The translations under genes were made by a program, and so were the position numbers. This document shows, one piece after another, positions 34,980 through 44,069 of a stretch of 64,000 nt of DNA. The stretch is from Streptococcus mitis (GTDB lineage Bacteria > Bacillota > Bacilli > Lactobacillales > Streptococcaceae): the NCBI RefSeq assembly GCF_000722685.1, contig NZ_JPFV01000012.1, positions 1-64,000 on the forward strand, given 5' to 3'. Positions within the stretch are counted from its first letter, which is position 1. Each line of letters starts with the position of its first letter. The notes under the pieces were generated by a model, which worked only from the letters and a program-made list of their open reading frames with translations, had not been told where the DNA came from and made no database searches.

Positions 34980-36072
34980 GTTGGGAATAATATTCTATCG
35001 GATTTTATCAAGGGCATATTTCTATTTACCCTTTTTATTAATAATTTTATATTCAAAAGGATACTCAATTATAGGTATAGAATTATTGATGTCTTGTTAT
35101 GGAATAGGAACGTTTGTAAGTTCTACTTTTATTAAAAGGTACATTAGCAATATTCCATCAAAGAGATTATTAATTCTGAGTGAAGTTGTCAAATTAATTG
35201 GATTAGGGTTATTAAGTTTATCTGATAGTACAATTTTAATTGTTATTGCTCAACTATGCTTAGGAGCAAGCTATTCTATTGGAGCTGGTGAGGATACTAA
35301 TCTTATCCAGTACTTCTTAGATTCTGAAGCAACTGATTTTCAAAATAGAACAAATGGCTATATGTTCATCTCATTATTATTTTCTGGAATTATTGGGGGG
35401 ACTCTTTATAAACTGAATCCTAATTATCCGATTTATGCCACGATTATTGCCACGATTATTAATACAATATTACTTTCTTTATTAGTACCTCTAGATTATA
35501 AGAAAGAGCAACGTGAATTTAGAAATACTACTAAATATCATTTGACGAATTTTGAAAAATATTGGGTTGGTCATTATGTTTTCCTAAGAGGAATCATCCT
35601 AGGACTATTTACAGGATTTTTACCATTTTATTTTTTTACAGATCTGCATATTTCAACTCAATATTTTGTCTTAATATTGGCTTCATACACTTTGATGGGA
35701 AATATCTCCTCGAAATTTTTTGTTAATAAGAATAGATACTTTTCTTCCGTACTATTGTTCCCATCTTTGCTATTATTTCTTACCAACAATATTATTTGTA
35801 TTTGTTTAGGTATGGTTTTATTGGGGCTATCGTCTGGAATTACTAGACCTCAGACTATTAAAATGTTAAAAGAGAGTAATAGCAAATTGTCTATTGTTAT
35901 GAAAATTGCAGAAGTGTATTATGCTTGTTTTAATATCATATTTCTTATGTTAGGAGGTCTCTTATATTTAAATTTTAATTTTGAAGGGGTAATATGTATG
36001 TCGCTAATCGCTTTAGCTATTTATTGTATATTTAGCTTTATAATTCTTAAAGGAGAAAAAAATGAAAATTAA
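34969..36072 (+). CDS. MFS-type transporter
   Basis: 367 residues with about 10-12 hydrophobic segments and a major-facilitator pattern. It starts with TTG inside the end of the YrdC gene; AGGAGG lies 9 nt upstream, so this start is well supported. Position in the operon suggests export or import of the product made by the synthase and YrdC proteins. Substrate unknown. Confidence 0.75.
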   Translation: MKNKLGIIFYRILSRAYFYLPFLLIILYSKGYSIIGIELLMSCYGIGTFVSSTFIKRYISNIPSKRLLILSEVVKLIGLGLLSLSDSTILIVIAQLCLGASYSIGAGEDTNLIQYFLDSEATDFQNRTNGYMFISLLFSGIIGGTLYKLNPNYPIYATIIATIINTILLSLLVPLDYKKEQREFRNTTKYHLTNFEKYWVGHYVFLRGIILGLFTGFLPFYFFTDLHISTQYFVLILASYTLMGNISSKFFVNKNRYFSSVLLFPSLLLFLTNNIICICLGMVLLGLSSGITRPQTIKMLKESNSKLSIVMKIAEVYYACFNIIFLMLGGLLYLNFNFEGVICMSLIALAIYCIFSFIILKGEKNEN

Positions 36073-36568
36073 AACAACATTTAATAATATTTTACCAAAG
36101 GAGTTTGGAAAGGAAGCAAAAAGGGAAGATATAATGCAAGGAAATCCGGTTCGTTCTTTTGCGTTTGAAGTTGATAATTTACCCAAAGGTACTGAATATA
36201 TCGCTTTTACTCTTATTGATTATGATGCCATTCCTGTTTGCTCTTTTCCTTGGATTCATTGGAGCGTTGCTGATTTAAAAGTTAATGGTGATAGTATTCA
36301 GATTGAAGAAAATATGAGCCGAATTGGTCAATTAATTCAAGGTAAAAATAGTTTTTCTAGTCAATTTTTAGATGGTGATTTTTCTGAAATTGATACAATG
36401 TTTGTTGGACCGACTCCACCTGATCGAGACCATAACTATACTTTAAAAGTGTTTGCATTATCAGAGAAAACAGGACTAAAAAATGGCTTTTGGGTTAATG
36501 AATTACTAAATAAAGTAAAGGATTTAACTTTGGGTACGGTTGAGTTAGACCTTATTGGAAAATGTTAA
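36062..36568 (+). CDS. PEBP / YbhB-YbcL family protein
   Basis: 168 residues. The family signature includes ALEVDNLP-like AFEVDNLPKGTEYIAF, DYDAIP, SFPWIHWSV and GPTPPDRDHNYTLKVFAL. PEBP proteins bind small ligands, often anionic, in a conserved pocket. It is the last gene of the LysR-divergent cluster, overlapping the MFS gene by 11 bp, so it may bind the cluster's product. No signal peptide. Confidence 0.85.
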   Translation: MKIKTTFNNILPKEFGKEAKREDIMQGNPVRSFAFEVDNLPKGTEYIAFTLIDYDAIPVCSFPWIHWSVADLKVNGDSIQIEENMSRIGQLIQGKNSFSSQFLDGDFSEIDTMFVGPTPPDRDHNYTLKVFALSEKTGLKNGFWVNELLNKVKDLTLGTVELDLIGKC

Positions 36569-36583
36569 AGTCATGATTGGTAA

Positions 36584-36608
36584 ACCTAAATAAATTAAAC
36601 GTTTAGGT
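36584..36608 (+). terminator. Terminator of the PEBP operon
   Basis: ACCTAAA (36584-36590) pairs with TTTAGGT (36602-36608) around an 11-nt loop, followed by CTTGTTATT, 16 bp after the PEBP stop. Confidence 0.6.
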
Positions 36609-37436
36609 CTTGTTATTATCTTGTAAAACCAGTAAAGTAGCTAATTCTACTATTTTTAGGGGAGTTAGTCACAAAGAAAATCAAACAGTTAGACTGACTG
36701 TTTGAGTATGAAAAAAGCAGATAAAAAATCCCTTGAGTAAATAACTTGAGGGATTTTAAAGGTTGGGATAGGGTATTGAAAAGCTCGTACAAAGTATAAT
36801 AAAAATCCCCACCAAATTTTGAAAATCTATTGAAATGTATTGAAGTTTATTAGCAGAATACATAAGTGGAAAGCTTAATTTTAATACATTTAGAAGATTA
36901 TTGAAAAATAAATATCACACTTTCATTCTTATTAAAATCCTTATAACTGTATTTTGAATGATTTTCCCCAACCAAGCATCCCTCTCTCTTATAAAATATA
37001 TACATTCAGTTGTATGAAATGTAATATTGTTCTTATCAGACTTGAAACTTTTACCAATCCAACTATTTATCTTATACATTTAATTTAAACCTATAGTATC
37101 CTATTTTCTTAATATTCTACAGTGTAACACTGCATTTATATTATAACGCTAGTATGTTCAGAAAAGAAATACTTTGTAAGCCAATATCTGTTATAACGGA
37201 AATTGTTAGAGATGTCTATCATAACAGAAATTGAGATAATGTCCATAACTTCCCTGAAGATAAATTATGTAGTCACAAACTATTTCATATCCAATCTAGT
37301 GTAGGTTGTTTGGAGCATATCATCAACAAAAAAGAGAACGAGCTAAAACTGCGTTCACCTTAAAATGGTAATACATTACTATCAAAGTAAAAAAGATGAC
37401 TTACAGAACCTGTAAGCCACCTAGTCAGTCGGTTTA

Positions 37437-37544
37437 TTCTGGTGTCTGCCACCGCTTGGCCCTTACGTCCAAGATTGCTATCGGATTTTGTTCTGGTGTC
37501 CGCCACCGCTTGGCCCTTATGTCCAAGATTACTATCAGATTGAC
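37437..37544. repeat. 54-bp tandem repeat, two copies
   Basis: Copies at 37437-37490 and 37491-37544 differ at roughly eight positions. The period is a multiple of three and the minus strand is open through both, giving SDSNLG(R/H)KGQAVADTR units. It has a higher G+C content than its surroundings. Purpose unknown. Confidence 0.75.
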
Positions 37545-37655
37545 CGTGAGCCAACCACTCATCTACACCATTATTCTAACGAATATGAGCTACAAATGCA
37601 AGAGAAAAACTTATTTTGGATTTATACACTATAGAAAACATACACTATCTTCAGA

Positions 37656-37684
37656 TTGAACTTTTGTTCAAAATAAGCTATAAT
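37656..37684 (+). promoter_or_regulatory. Promoter with overlapping palindromic operator for the GNAT toxin-antitoxin pair
   Basis: TTGAAC (37656-37661) and TATAAT (37679-37684) with a 17-bp spacer. The perfect inverted repeat TTGAAC-TTTT-GTTCAA (37656-37671) overlaps the -35 box, the layout expected for an autorepressed toxin-antitoxin operon. Confidence 0.75.
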
Positions 37685-37714
37685 GAATTTAAGTAGAAAC
37701 AGGAGGTCGAACAA

Positions 37715-37879
37715 ATGGCTACAATCAGTTTAACACGTGATATAAAACTAACAAACGAAGATGCTCTAAAAATTCTTAATCATAAACCATCTAAAAAGCT
37801 ACAAGCAGTCTTGAAATCTATTGAATCACAGGACGCTACCGCTCCAACGAAAAATAAACTCATTTCAAAGTATCTGTAA
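37715..37879 (+). CDS. Small antitoxin-like protein
   Basis: 54 residues (MATISLTRDIKLTNEDALKI...), with AGGAGG 9 nt before the ATG. The start is strand-helix in character, like short DNA-binding antitoxins, followed by a basic tail ending KYL. It lies one base before the GNAT gene and 30 bp after a promoter-operator. Antitoxin role is inferred from size, order and operator. Confidence 0.65.
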   Translation: MATISLTRDIKLTNEDALKILNHKPSKKLQAVLKSIESQDATAPTKNKLISKYL

Positions 37880-37880
37880 G

Positions 37881-38489
37881 ATGACAATTCAAGTAACACC
37901 GCTTAAGCAATATCTTGAAAATATTCAAGTGCTAGCTCCTGATAAAACTGAGAAACAAGTTCAGGAGCTATTTAAAACTATCATTTTAGAAAATGTTGAT
38001 TTCAACGGTAATGAAGAGATGTTGACTTATCTATCTGATAAAGCTCCAAATTTTGAAAAACAACATCGTTCTCGTAATTTTATCGTTGAAGAAACTGAAA
38101 CAAATAACATCATAGGATTCTTTAGTTTATCTCTCAAAGTTGTTGATATTTCTGATTTAGAGAAATCCTTAAAAAAGAAACTCGTCCTAAAAGGGAAAAG
38201 TCCCAAAAATATTGATTATCTCCCTGTGTTACTTATCGGTCAATTCGGCAAAAACACAAAGCTAAATAAACTATCAGGACAAGAGTTATTTGAAATTGTA
38301 ATTCAAAAAATTGAAGAATTTCGAGCAATTGTAGGAACTCAGATGGTATTTTTAGATAGTATCAATCATCCTAAAGTCATTCAATTTTATGAACAGTTCG
38401 GATTTGTTGCTTACAGTCAATTGATTAAAGATGATCATCAAGTAAGTTATCAGCCTATGGCATTAAATATGTCGCTCTATAAAAAATAA
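37881..38489 (+). CDS. GNAT-family acetyltransferase, putative toxin
   Basis: 202 residues from MTIQVTPLKQ; the start directly follows the antitoxin stop, and longer frames would overlap the antitoxin. GNAT features include the FFSLSLKVV strand, LLIGQFGKN acetyl-CoA-side strand and VFLDSINHPKVIQFYEQFGF, a typical motif B and C-terminus. In TacT/AtaT-type systems such enzymes acetylate aminoacyl-tRNA. Target here unknown. Some ICE copies are annotated simply as acetyltransferases. Confidence 0.7.
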   Translation: MTIQVTPLKQYLENIQVLAPDKTEKQVQELFKTIILENVDFNGNEEMLTYLSDKAPNFEKQHRSRNFIVEETETNNIIGFFSLSLKVVDISDLEKSLKKKLVLKGKSPKNIDYLPVLLIGQFGKNTKLNKLSGQELFEIVIQKIEEFRAIVGTQMVFLDSINHPKVIQFYEQFGFVAYSQLIKDDHQVSYQPMALNMSLYKK

Positions 38490-38523
38490 GAATCATGTCA
38501 CCTAAACTGATGACATGATTCTT
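38488..38523. terminator. Bidirectional terminator between GNAT gene and CHAP hydrolase gene
   Basis: A perfect 13-bp stem (AAGAATCATGTCA / TGACATGATTCTT) with a 10-nt loop lies between two convergent stop codons. Confidence 0.85.
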
Positions 38524-41337
38524 TTATTTCGTAGTATAGGCAAAACTGATGGCACTATCTGCTTGAGAGATTTTTCTAAAGGTATAGTTAGGATTACCCC
38601 CATAGTTTGTCTCAGACACAAGGAAAGAACCATCATCATATACTTTCTCGACAAAAGCCACATGACCGTAGATGGCTGGTGTGCCATGTGTACCTCCCAC
38701 AAAAGAAACAATGGCACCTGCTCTTGGTGTAGAGCCAGTTTCCCCACCAAGACTTGAAGCTGTCGCAACCCAGTCCTGACCATTTCCCATGGTATTAATG
38801 ATTGAAATCTTCTCTCCGTTTCTACCTTTTAGCTTTAATCCTAACTGGTTCATACGAGCCGCAACACCCCATGTACATTGTCCATAGGCATAGGCCATAC
38901 CATCTCCACCACCAGGAACAGAATGATCATACAAGTCCCCACGAACCCCTTCAAGGGATTGTGGGTCACTTTTTGCCTGTCCTCCATTTGTTTGACTAAA
39001 GCCTTTTTCAATTTGATAATACCATTCCGTTGCTCTGGTTTGTCTTTCCAGTAGTTTATCACCAGAATTTCCTTCCCAATAGGTCAGAAAGAGTTGGGCG
39101 AGATTGGCTGCACTGCCCGTATTTTTAAAAAAATCTTTTAACCAACTTTGATAGTAAGGACTATCCCCATGAAGCATAAAATCAAGTTGGAGGTCTAAAT
39201 CATACCACTTCTTATTTTGGGTGCGTGCATAATTTAACAAAGCTGTATGACGTGTTGAACCATCTGCGGTATCCGTCCATTGACCTAACCCCAAACCTCT
39301 ATGAAGGATATTAGGATAAGCACCACTATAAATGGCTGGCCCTCCTATCGCTAACCAGCTTTCATCATCCCATGAGGAATCGGTAGCGCCAACTGGAGGA
39401 GATAAATAATCCCCTTCAGCTCGTTTAGGATTGATAGAAGACTCTACCGACCAATTTCCTAAAATAGCCGCAATGGCTTGGGGACTTGCCCCTTGAGATT
39501 TCAAAAACTCATAAATATGTTTTGCTCGTTCAAACTCATCCCCACCAAACTGACCAATGGCAGGTAAGATAGTTGTCTGAAGTTGAATGACTTTTGGAAA
39601 ATAAAATTGCGGATTGACATACACCAATTTTTCTTTCTTGTTCTTATACTTTTGATAGGAAACTTTCAAACCTGTATCGTCTGGGGTCTCACCAATAACA
39701 TCACCAGTTAAGACCCTTGTTCCCTCAATCGCACGGCCATTATGAATAGAATACAAGGTCAATCGACTCTCATTCTCTCCTTTTCCGTTAGTAAGGATAA
39801 CATCATCTCCGTCAAGAGATACAACTCCATCCATTGGTGCGACAATTGTTTGGTGAGCCTTCGCTTCTAGTAGAATGTACTCCTGAAGGGTAGGTTTTCC
39901 GTCTAAATCATAGTATCCATAACGATAAGTCATGGTTAGACTATCTTCGTTGCTTTTCCCCTCAAATGGATTGTCCAATTCCTGCATGGAAGCATACACA
40001 CCCTCTTCTTTTAGTTCCTTTATTTCCTCTTGATCGTCTTTCGATAGTTTATACTTAGGAGTTTCATAAAGGTCTTGCATGGATTTCAAATCTTCCCCAT
40101 CGTTTAAATCATGCCACAAAGTAGATAGATAATCCTTGTAAGTTTCTGAACTAAATAAGTGAACTGGTTTGTCTAACTCATAGTCATGGAATTTAAAGTT
40201 CATATACCCCATCACATCATCAACTTTTGTGTAATAGGTAATTCCTTTGTCATTTGTGCGAGTATATTCTGCATCTTCCCAAGTTAGGTGGGTATAAGCT
40301 TTTGTTAATTCAAATTCATCTTGTTGAATCAAACTAGCAGATGAAAATCCTAAAAAGAAGCTCATCATAAGTAAGAGAAGAAAGACTAATCCTCCAACTA
40401 TCCAGGTTGCAGGATTTCCAGCCGCAAATGTAAAGAAGGAAAAGGCTGCTTTTAGTTTTTGATAGATATTTCGAACACTTGTAAGACCTTGTTTCTTTAA
40501 TTTTCGAAACCGATTTTTAAAGGAGCTTGGATTCTCTTTCGCTAGTTTCCATCCTTTTCCATCCTTAAAATGATGGTATCGCTCTTTTGTGTTGGTCAAT
40601 CTTTTCTTGGTAAAACGACCTGTTGCTTGTCCTGTTTTGACACTAGCTTTTCCAAGATTATAAGAAAGCCGACTGTAGCGTTTCCCTTTTCTAATGGTCT
40701 CTTGAAGTGTGCGATAGCCTTCTAAATCTTCATTTTCTGAAGCTAACTCTCCACCTTCACGTCCAAGGACATAAAGGAAAGTTTTGGCTTTCCTACTAAC
40801 CTTTTTGGATTTATAGGCTTGTTTAGTAGATTTTAAATTTTCTTTGGCGGCCTTGACTTCTTTCTTAGCTTTTAATTCTTCTAAACTCTTCCCTTGAAAG
40901 AAAAAATTAGATTTTTGTTTCGATTCCTGACCGTAGAGAAATTTTTGATTGGTTTTTCTTTCTTTACGACTCTCTTTTCTTTCTTCTTTTGCTTCTACCT
41001 TGGCTTCTCTAAATTGCTTCTTGGCTATTTTCAATCGTTTCCTAGCATGAGGCAACCGTCTGTCTCTTAATTCTTTGCGATTCAAAAGAGATGGAGGACT
41101 ATTTTGAAGAATATGATTGTAGTCTTCATTTGCTTGTTTTACTCTCTCCTTTGAAGCTTCTCTCATCTCCTCTAGCTTTTGCTTTATCTCTTTTTTCCAT
41201 GCTTTTTCATCCAGTACAGCGGAATCTTTTTTCTGTTTCCTTACCTCCTTCTTTCCTTTTTTCAAGAATTTTTTCTCATCTTTTAGGCTTCTTCTAAATG
41301 CCTTTCGGGCACGTATGATTTTTCTTTTATCCTTCAT
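38524..41337 (-). CDS. T4SS peptidoglycan hydrolase: coiled N-terminus, membrane anchor, lysozyme-like and CHAP domains
   Basis: 937 residues. About 300 N-terminal residues are extremely basic and coiled (many KK/KE/RK). A membrane segment follows near 305-335 (WIVGGLVFLLLLMMSFF). A phage tail lysozyme-like domain (about 640-790) contains GNWSVESSINP and GLGLGQW. The C-terminal CHAP amidase has catalytic Cys in GQCTWG and His in GHVAFVE. It serves as the VirB1-type wall-opening enzyme of the ICE secretion system, directly downstream of VirB4. Intact. Confidence 0.9.
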   Translation of the reverse strand: MKDKRKIIRARKAFRRSLKDEKKFLKKGKKEVRKQKKDSAVLDEKAWKKEIKQKLEEMREASKERVKQANEDYNHILQNSPPSLLNRKELRDRRLPHARKRLKIAKKQFREAKVEAKEERKESRKERKTNQKFLYGQESKQKSNFFFQGKSLEELKAKKEVKAAKENLKSTKQAYKSKKVSRKAKTFLYVLGREGGELASENEDLEGYRTLQETIRKGKRYSRLSYNLGKASVKTGQATGRFTKKRLTNTKERYHHFKDGKGWKLAKENPSSFKNRFRKLKKQGLTSVRNIYQKLKAAFSFFTFAAGNPATWIVGGLVFLLLLMMSFFLGFSSASLIQQDEFELTKAYTHLTWEDAEYTRTNDKGITYYTKVDDVMGYMNFKFHDYELDKPVHLFSSETYKDYLSTLWHDLNDGEDLKSMQDLYETPKYKLSKDDQEEIKELKEEGVYASMQELDNPFEGKSNEDSLTMTYRYGYYDLDGKPTLQEYILLEAKAHQTIVAPMDGVVSLDGDDVILTNGKGENESRLTLYSIHNGRAIEGTRVLTGDVIGETPDDTGLKVSYQKYKNKKEKLVYVNPQFYFPKVIQLQTTILPAIGQFGGDEFERAKHIYEFLKSQGASPQAIAAILGNWSVESSINPKRAEGDYLSPPVGATDSSWDDESWLAIGGPAIYSGAYPNILHRGLGLGQWTDTADGSTRHTALLNYARTQNKKWYDLDLQLDFMLHGDSPYYQSWLKDFFKNTGSAANLAQLFLTYWEGNSGDKLLERQTRATEWYYQIEKGFSQTNGGQAKSDPQSLEGVRGDLYDHSVPGGGDGMAYAYGQCTWGVAARMNQLGLKLKGRNGEKISIINTMGNGQDWVATASSLGGETGSTPRAGAIVSFVGGTHGTPAIYGHVAFVEKVYDDGSFLVSETNYGGNPNYTFRKISQADSAISFAYTTK

Positions 41338-41348
41338 TTACCTTCCCC

Positions 41349-43706
41349 TTAGTTAGAAGCCATTTTATCAGGATCCGTACTCATGATATCAAACAATTGA
41401 GTACCTTGAGGAATCTTATTTTTAAAGGGTACGACAACTGAACCAGCTTTTATCAGTCCTGCCCCTTTTTCTGGATTGACAAGGTATTTTTCGAGTTCTT
41501 TTGACAAGCCTAAGAGTTGAACCAGTTCTTCTCGGTCATTTTTTGCTTGCTTGAGGAGAATCATAAATTCACTATTGGCAATAATCCGTCTACCATTTGG
41601 ATCTAACAATAAGGTTTCGACGTTTTGAGTTATTCCAGTCGGACTGGCTCCATATTTTCTGACACGACTCCACAATTTAAAGAAGAAATCACTGGCATAT
41701 TTATCTAATAAGAGAAGCTGCATTTCATCAAAATAAATCCAGGTCTTCTTCCCTAATTTTTGGTTCCGAACAACACGATTCCATATCTGATCAAAAACAA
41801 CCATGAGAGCGATTTGTTTCAGCTCATCTCCTAACTTTTTAACATTATAGATTAAGAAATTAGATCCTGTCTGAATATTGGTCTTATGAGAAAAAATATC
41901 AAGAGAACCTTCGACATACAGTTCCATATCAAGTGCCAAATTCTGCGCTTCTTCTTCTGGTTGTTGGCTCAAGACAAAGACCCATTCTTCCAAAGAAGGT
42001 TCTTTAAATGACTGATAGGTGAGTCTGGTGACTCGGTCGATAATCGATTTTTCTCTTCCATCCATTTTCCTATCCAATAATTTGCCGATAAAAGATAAAA
42101 GAAATTCTGATTTTACCTTTACAGGATCCTCATCCATATTTTCCTCAGACAAGTCAAGGACATTGAGATAAGTTTGGGAATCAGGCGCAATATCAATCAT
42201 TTCTCCACCAAAAGCTCGTCCAATGACACTGTATTCTGCTTCTGGATCCACGATGATAATTTCAGTATTTTCACCAGATTCCTTGATTTTAGTCGTGATA
42301 ATTTCATGCTTGGTTGCCATCCCTTTCCCAGCTCCAGATGTCCCTAATATCAGACCAGACGGTGTATTTAATAGGCTGCGATCAATGGTAATAATATTAC
42401 TTGAGATTTGATTGATACCGTAATATTTCCCACTACGGTCTTGTAAATCTACTGAAGTCCAAGGTGAGTTCACTGCTACATTAGATGTTAATAAACTCCG
42501 TGATACTCCCTCTAGAAAATCACAACCAAATGGCAGCAAACTATTAAAGGCTGCTTCTTGCATATATGGAAGTTTATCAATCATTAGGTCATTTGAGCCG
42601 GCCACTTGTTGAATCGTGTCTAGAGCTTGTTTAAGTTCTTCTTCATCCTGACCAAAAACACCAATCAAGAAGACTGTTTGAAATAGTTTATCTCCTGTCT
42701 CGGTCATGGTTTTTAAGAGTTCCTCAGCTTCATCAATATTGCTTTCTAAAACATGGCCTACTTTTTCCAAATAGATACCTGTACGAGCAAGTTTTTGTTG
42801 TTCCCCAATCTTTTGGGATTCCATTAAGGTCTTCTTTGTTCGTAGTTTCTTCATGGCATCCGCCTTGGTCGAACTTTGAGCATGAAGGCTCACTATCAAT
42901 TCCAAATCTCCTTGCATGAGGTCTCGGATAAACTGATCACCTAATTCCATGCCGTAGTCTCTCACATAGACAATCTGCAATAAGCGGTCATTGATTTGTA
43001 GGTAATTCTTGTTTTTAAAATCTAAAAGGTTAGGGGCTATGAAGTGACGAGTTGTCTGACCAGATCTCGTTAAATCACGGTAAGAAAAAGGAAGATGGTG
43101 TTCTCCTCTAAGCATATCGGCCAACAAGTTCACCCGTTCTTCTCCAGCCAAGGATTCAAATCGTGCATCAATTTCTGAGAAACCACTCTTGAAATATTCG
43201 CCTATTTGAGACAAGGAACGATAGGCTTGTTTGGGATTAGAATCCTTTCTACCAAAGCTAATCAGTTTCACAGCTGAAAAATTATTTTCACCACTGTCTA
43301 AATTCTGATTCATCATTCGATTCAATTCTTGACGATAGCTATCATATCCATCTTCTTTTTCCTCATACAAAACACTTTGTCTAAACTTTTCTAAATTTAA
43401 TCTTTTATTAAAGATAGTCAATTGGAAGTTGGTTTGGTCGTCTAAAGAGTTAATCAAATCAGAATACTTCTCAATGATTGCGCCCTTATCTTCTAAACCA
43501 ACAGTTTGGTAATTGACATCACCAAGTAAATAGCTTTGTGAGAAATAATCTTCTTTTACCTGCATCAGACCATTTTGATACAGGGCTTGATAGGAAAGAG
43601 TATTAGCCGTTGAGGGTAACACTTCCTCTTTTTTCCCTTTAACTTTTTCCTTTTTATTAGTCATTGAAGTTTTTTGTTTCTTTAATGTATTTGATTTTCT
43701 TTTCAT
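41349..43706 (-). CDS. virB4: VirB4/PrgJ-type T4SS ATPase
   Basis: 785 residues. Walker A is GTSGAGKGMA near residue 455, with Gly where Ser or Thr is usual after the Lys. Walker B is WIYFDEMQLLL near 660. The N-terminal 30 residues are highly basic. It energises assembly and substrate movement through the channel. Upstream neighbour PrgI overlaps by 50 bases; downstream is the CHAP hydrolase. Confidence 0.9.
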   Translation of the reverse strand: MKRKSNTLKKQKTSMTNKKEKVKGKKEEVLPSTANTLSYQALYQNGLMQVKEDYFSQSYLLGDVNYQTVGLEDKGAIIEKYSDLINSLDDQTNFQLTIFNKRLNLEKFRQSVLYEEKEDGYDSYRQELNRMMNQNLDSGENNFSAVKLISFGRKDSNPKQAYRSLSQIGEYFKSGFSEIDARFESLAGEERVNLLADMLRGEHHLPFSYRDLTRSGQTTRHFIAPNLLDFKNKNYLQINDRLLQIVYVRDYGMELGDQFIRDLMQGDLELIVSLHAQSSTKADAMKKLRTKKTLMESQKIGEQQKLARTGIYLEKVGHVLESNIDEAEELLKTMTETGDKLFQTVFLIGVFGQDEEELKQALDTIQQVAGSNDLMIDKLPYMQEAAFNSLLPFGCDFLEGVSRSLLTSNVAVNSPWTSVDLQDRSGKYYGINQISSNIITIDRSLLNTPSGLILGTSGAGKGMATKHEIITTKIKESGENTEIIIVDPEAEYSVIGRAFGGEMIDIAPDSQTYLNVLDLSEENMDEDPVKVKSEFLLSFIGKLLDRKMDGREKSIIDRVTRLTYQSFKEPSLEEWVFVLSQQPEEEAQNLALDMELYVEGSLDIFSHKTNIQTGSNFLIYNVKKLGDELKQIALMVVFDQIWNRVVRNQKLGKKTWIYFDEMQLLLLDKYASDFFFKLWSRVRKYGASPTGITQNVETLLLDPNGRRIIANSEFMILLKQAKNDREELVQLLGLSKELEKYLVNPEKGAGLIKAGSVVVPFKNKIPQGTQLFDIMSTDPDKMASN

Positions 43707-44016
43707 GTTCAGGTCCTTTCTTTCCTGTAATTGTGCGTAGGGGAACCGTTAATTCAAAATGAAGACGGTATTTCAAATAATGTTCAAAATATAAATCATT
43801 GGGTTTATAGACTCCAAAAAGCATGAGGGGGATGGTAAAAGCAAACACAAAACCGTAAACAAACCAATCTCCAAATTGCCAGAAAAAGAGATTCAAGCCC
43901 AAAACAATAATTGTGACAATAAAGGCTGGTAAAACAAAGATGATTTGTCTTGTGGTGAAACCTAACCAAGCCCTGTGTTGGTATTTTGAGATGTCTTTAA
44001 AGACACGTGTATTCAT
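43657..44016 (-). CDS. PrgI-family T4SS membrane protein
   Basis: 119 residues: short N-terminal YQHRAWLGFTTRQ motif, two adjacent membrane segments (about 27-47 and 50-70), then YKPNDLYFEHYLKYR. This is the PrgI/VirB3-like family that pairs with VirB4 in Gram-positive conjugation systems. It is encoded just before VirB4, as in other ICEs of this group. Confidence 0.88.
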   Translation of the reverse strand: MNTRVFKDISKYQHRAWLGFTTRQIIFVLPAFIVTIIVLGLNLFFWQFGDWFVYGFVFAFTIPLMLFGVYKPNDLYFEHYLKYRLHFELTVPLRTITGKKGPEHEKKIKYIKETKNFND

Positions 44017-44069
44017 GACTTTCCTTTCTAAAAAGGCTAAGAAGCATTCACTTCCTAGCCTTTATCTAA

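Larger units (their letters stand above)
36569..37655. other. Gene-poor 1.1-kb region with hairpins and a 54-bp tandem repeat
   Basis: It starts with a terminator (36584-36608) for the PEBP operon. A second long hairpin lies at 36726-36758 (AAATCCCT/AGGGATTT core). A 54-bp tandem duplication occupies 37437-37544. No gene with a ribosome site was found; the longest frame, minus-strand 37360-37554, is simply the translated repeat. Confidence 0.5.

Noticed and set aside
37437..37544. CRISPR-like array
   Set aside because: Only two adjacent 54-bp units with no spacers and no cas genes.
37360..37554. 64-codon minus-strand frame over the tandem repeat as a protein gene
   Set aside because: No ribosome site, coding potential comes only from the repeat, and no family is recognisable.
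37821..37880. Extended N-terminus for the GNAT enzyme
   Set aside because: It would overlap the end of the 54-codon gene and has no ribosome site; the ATG at 37881 directly follows the antitoxin stop.
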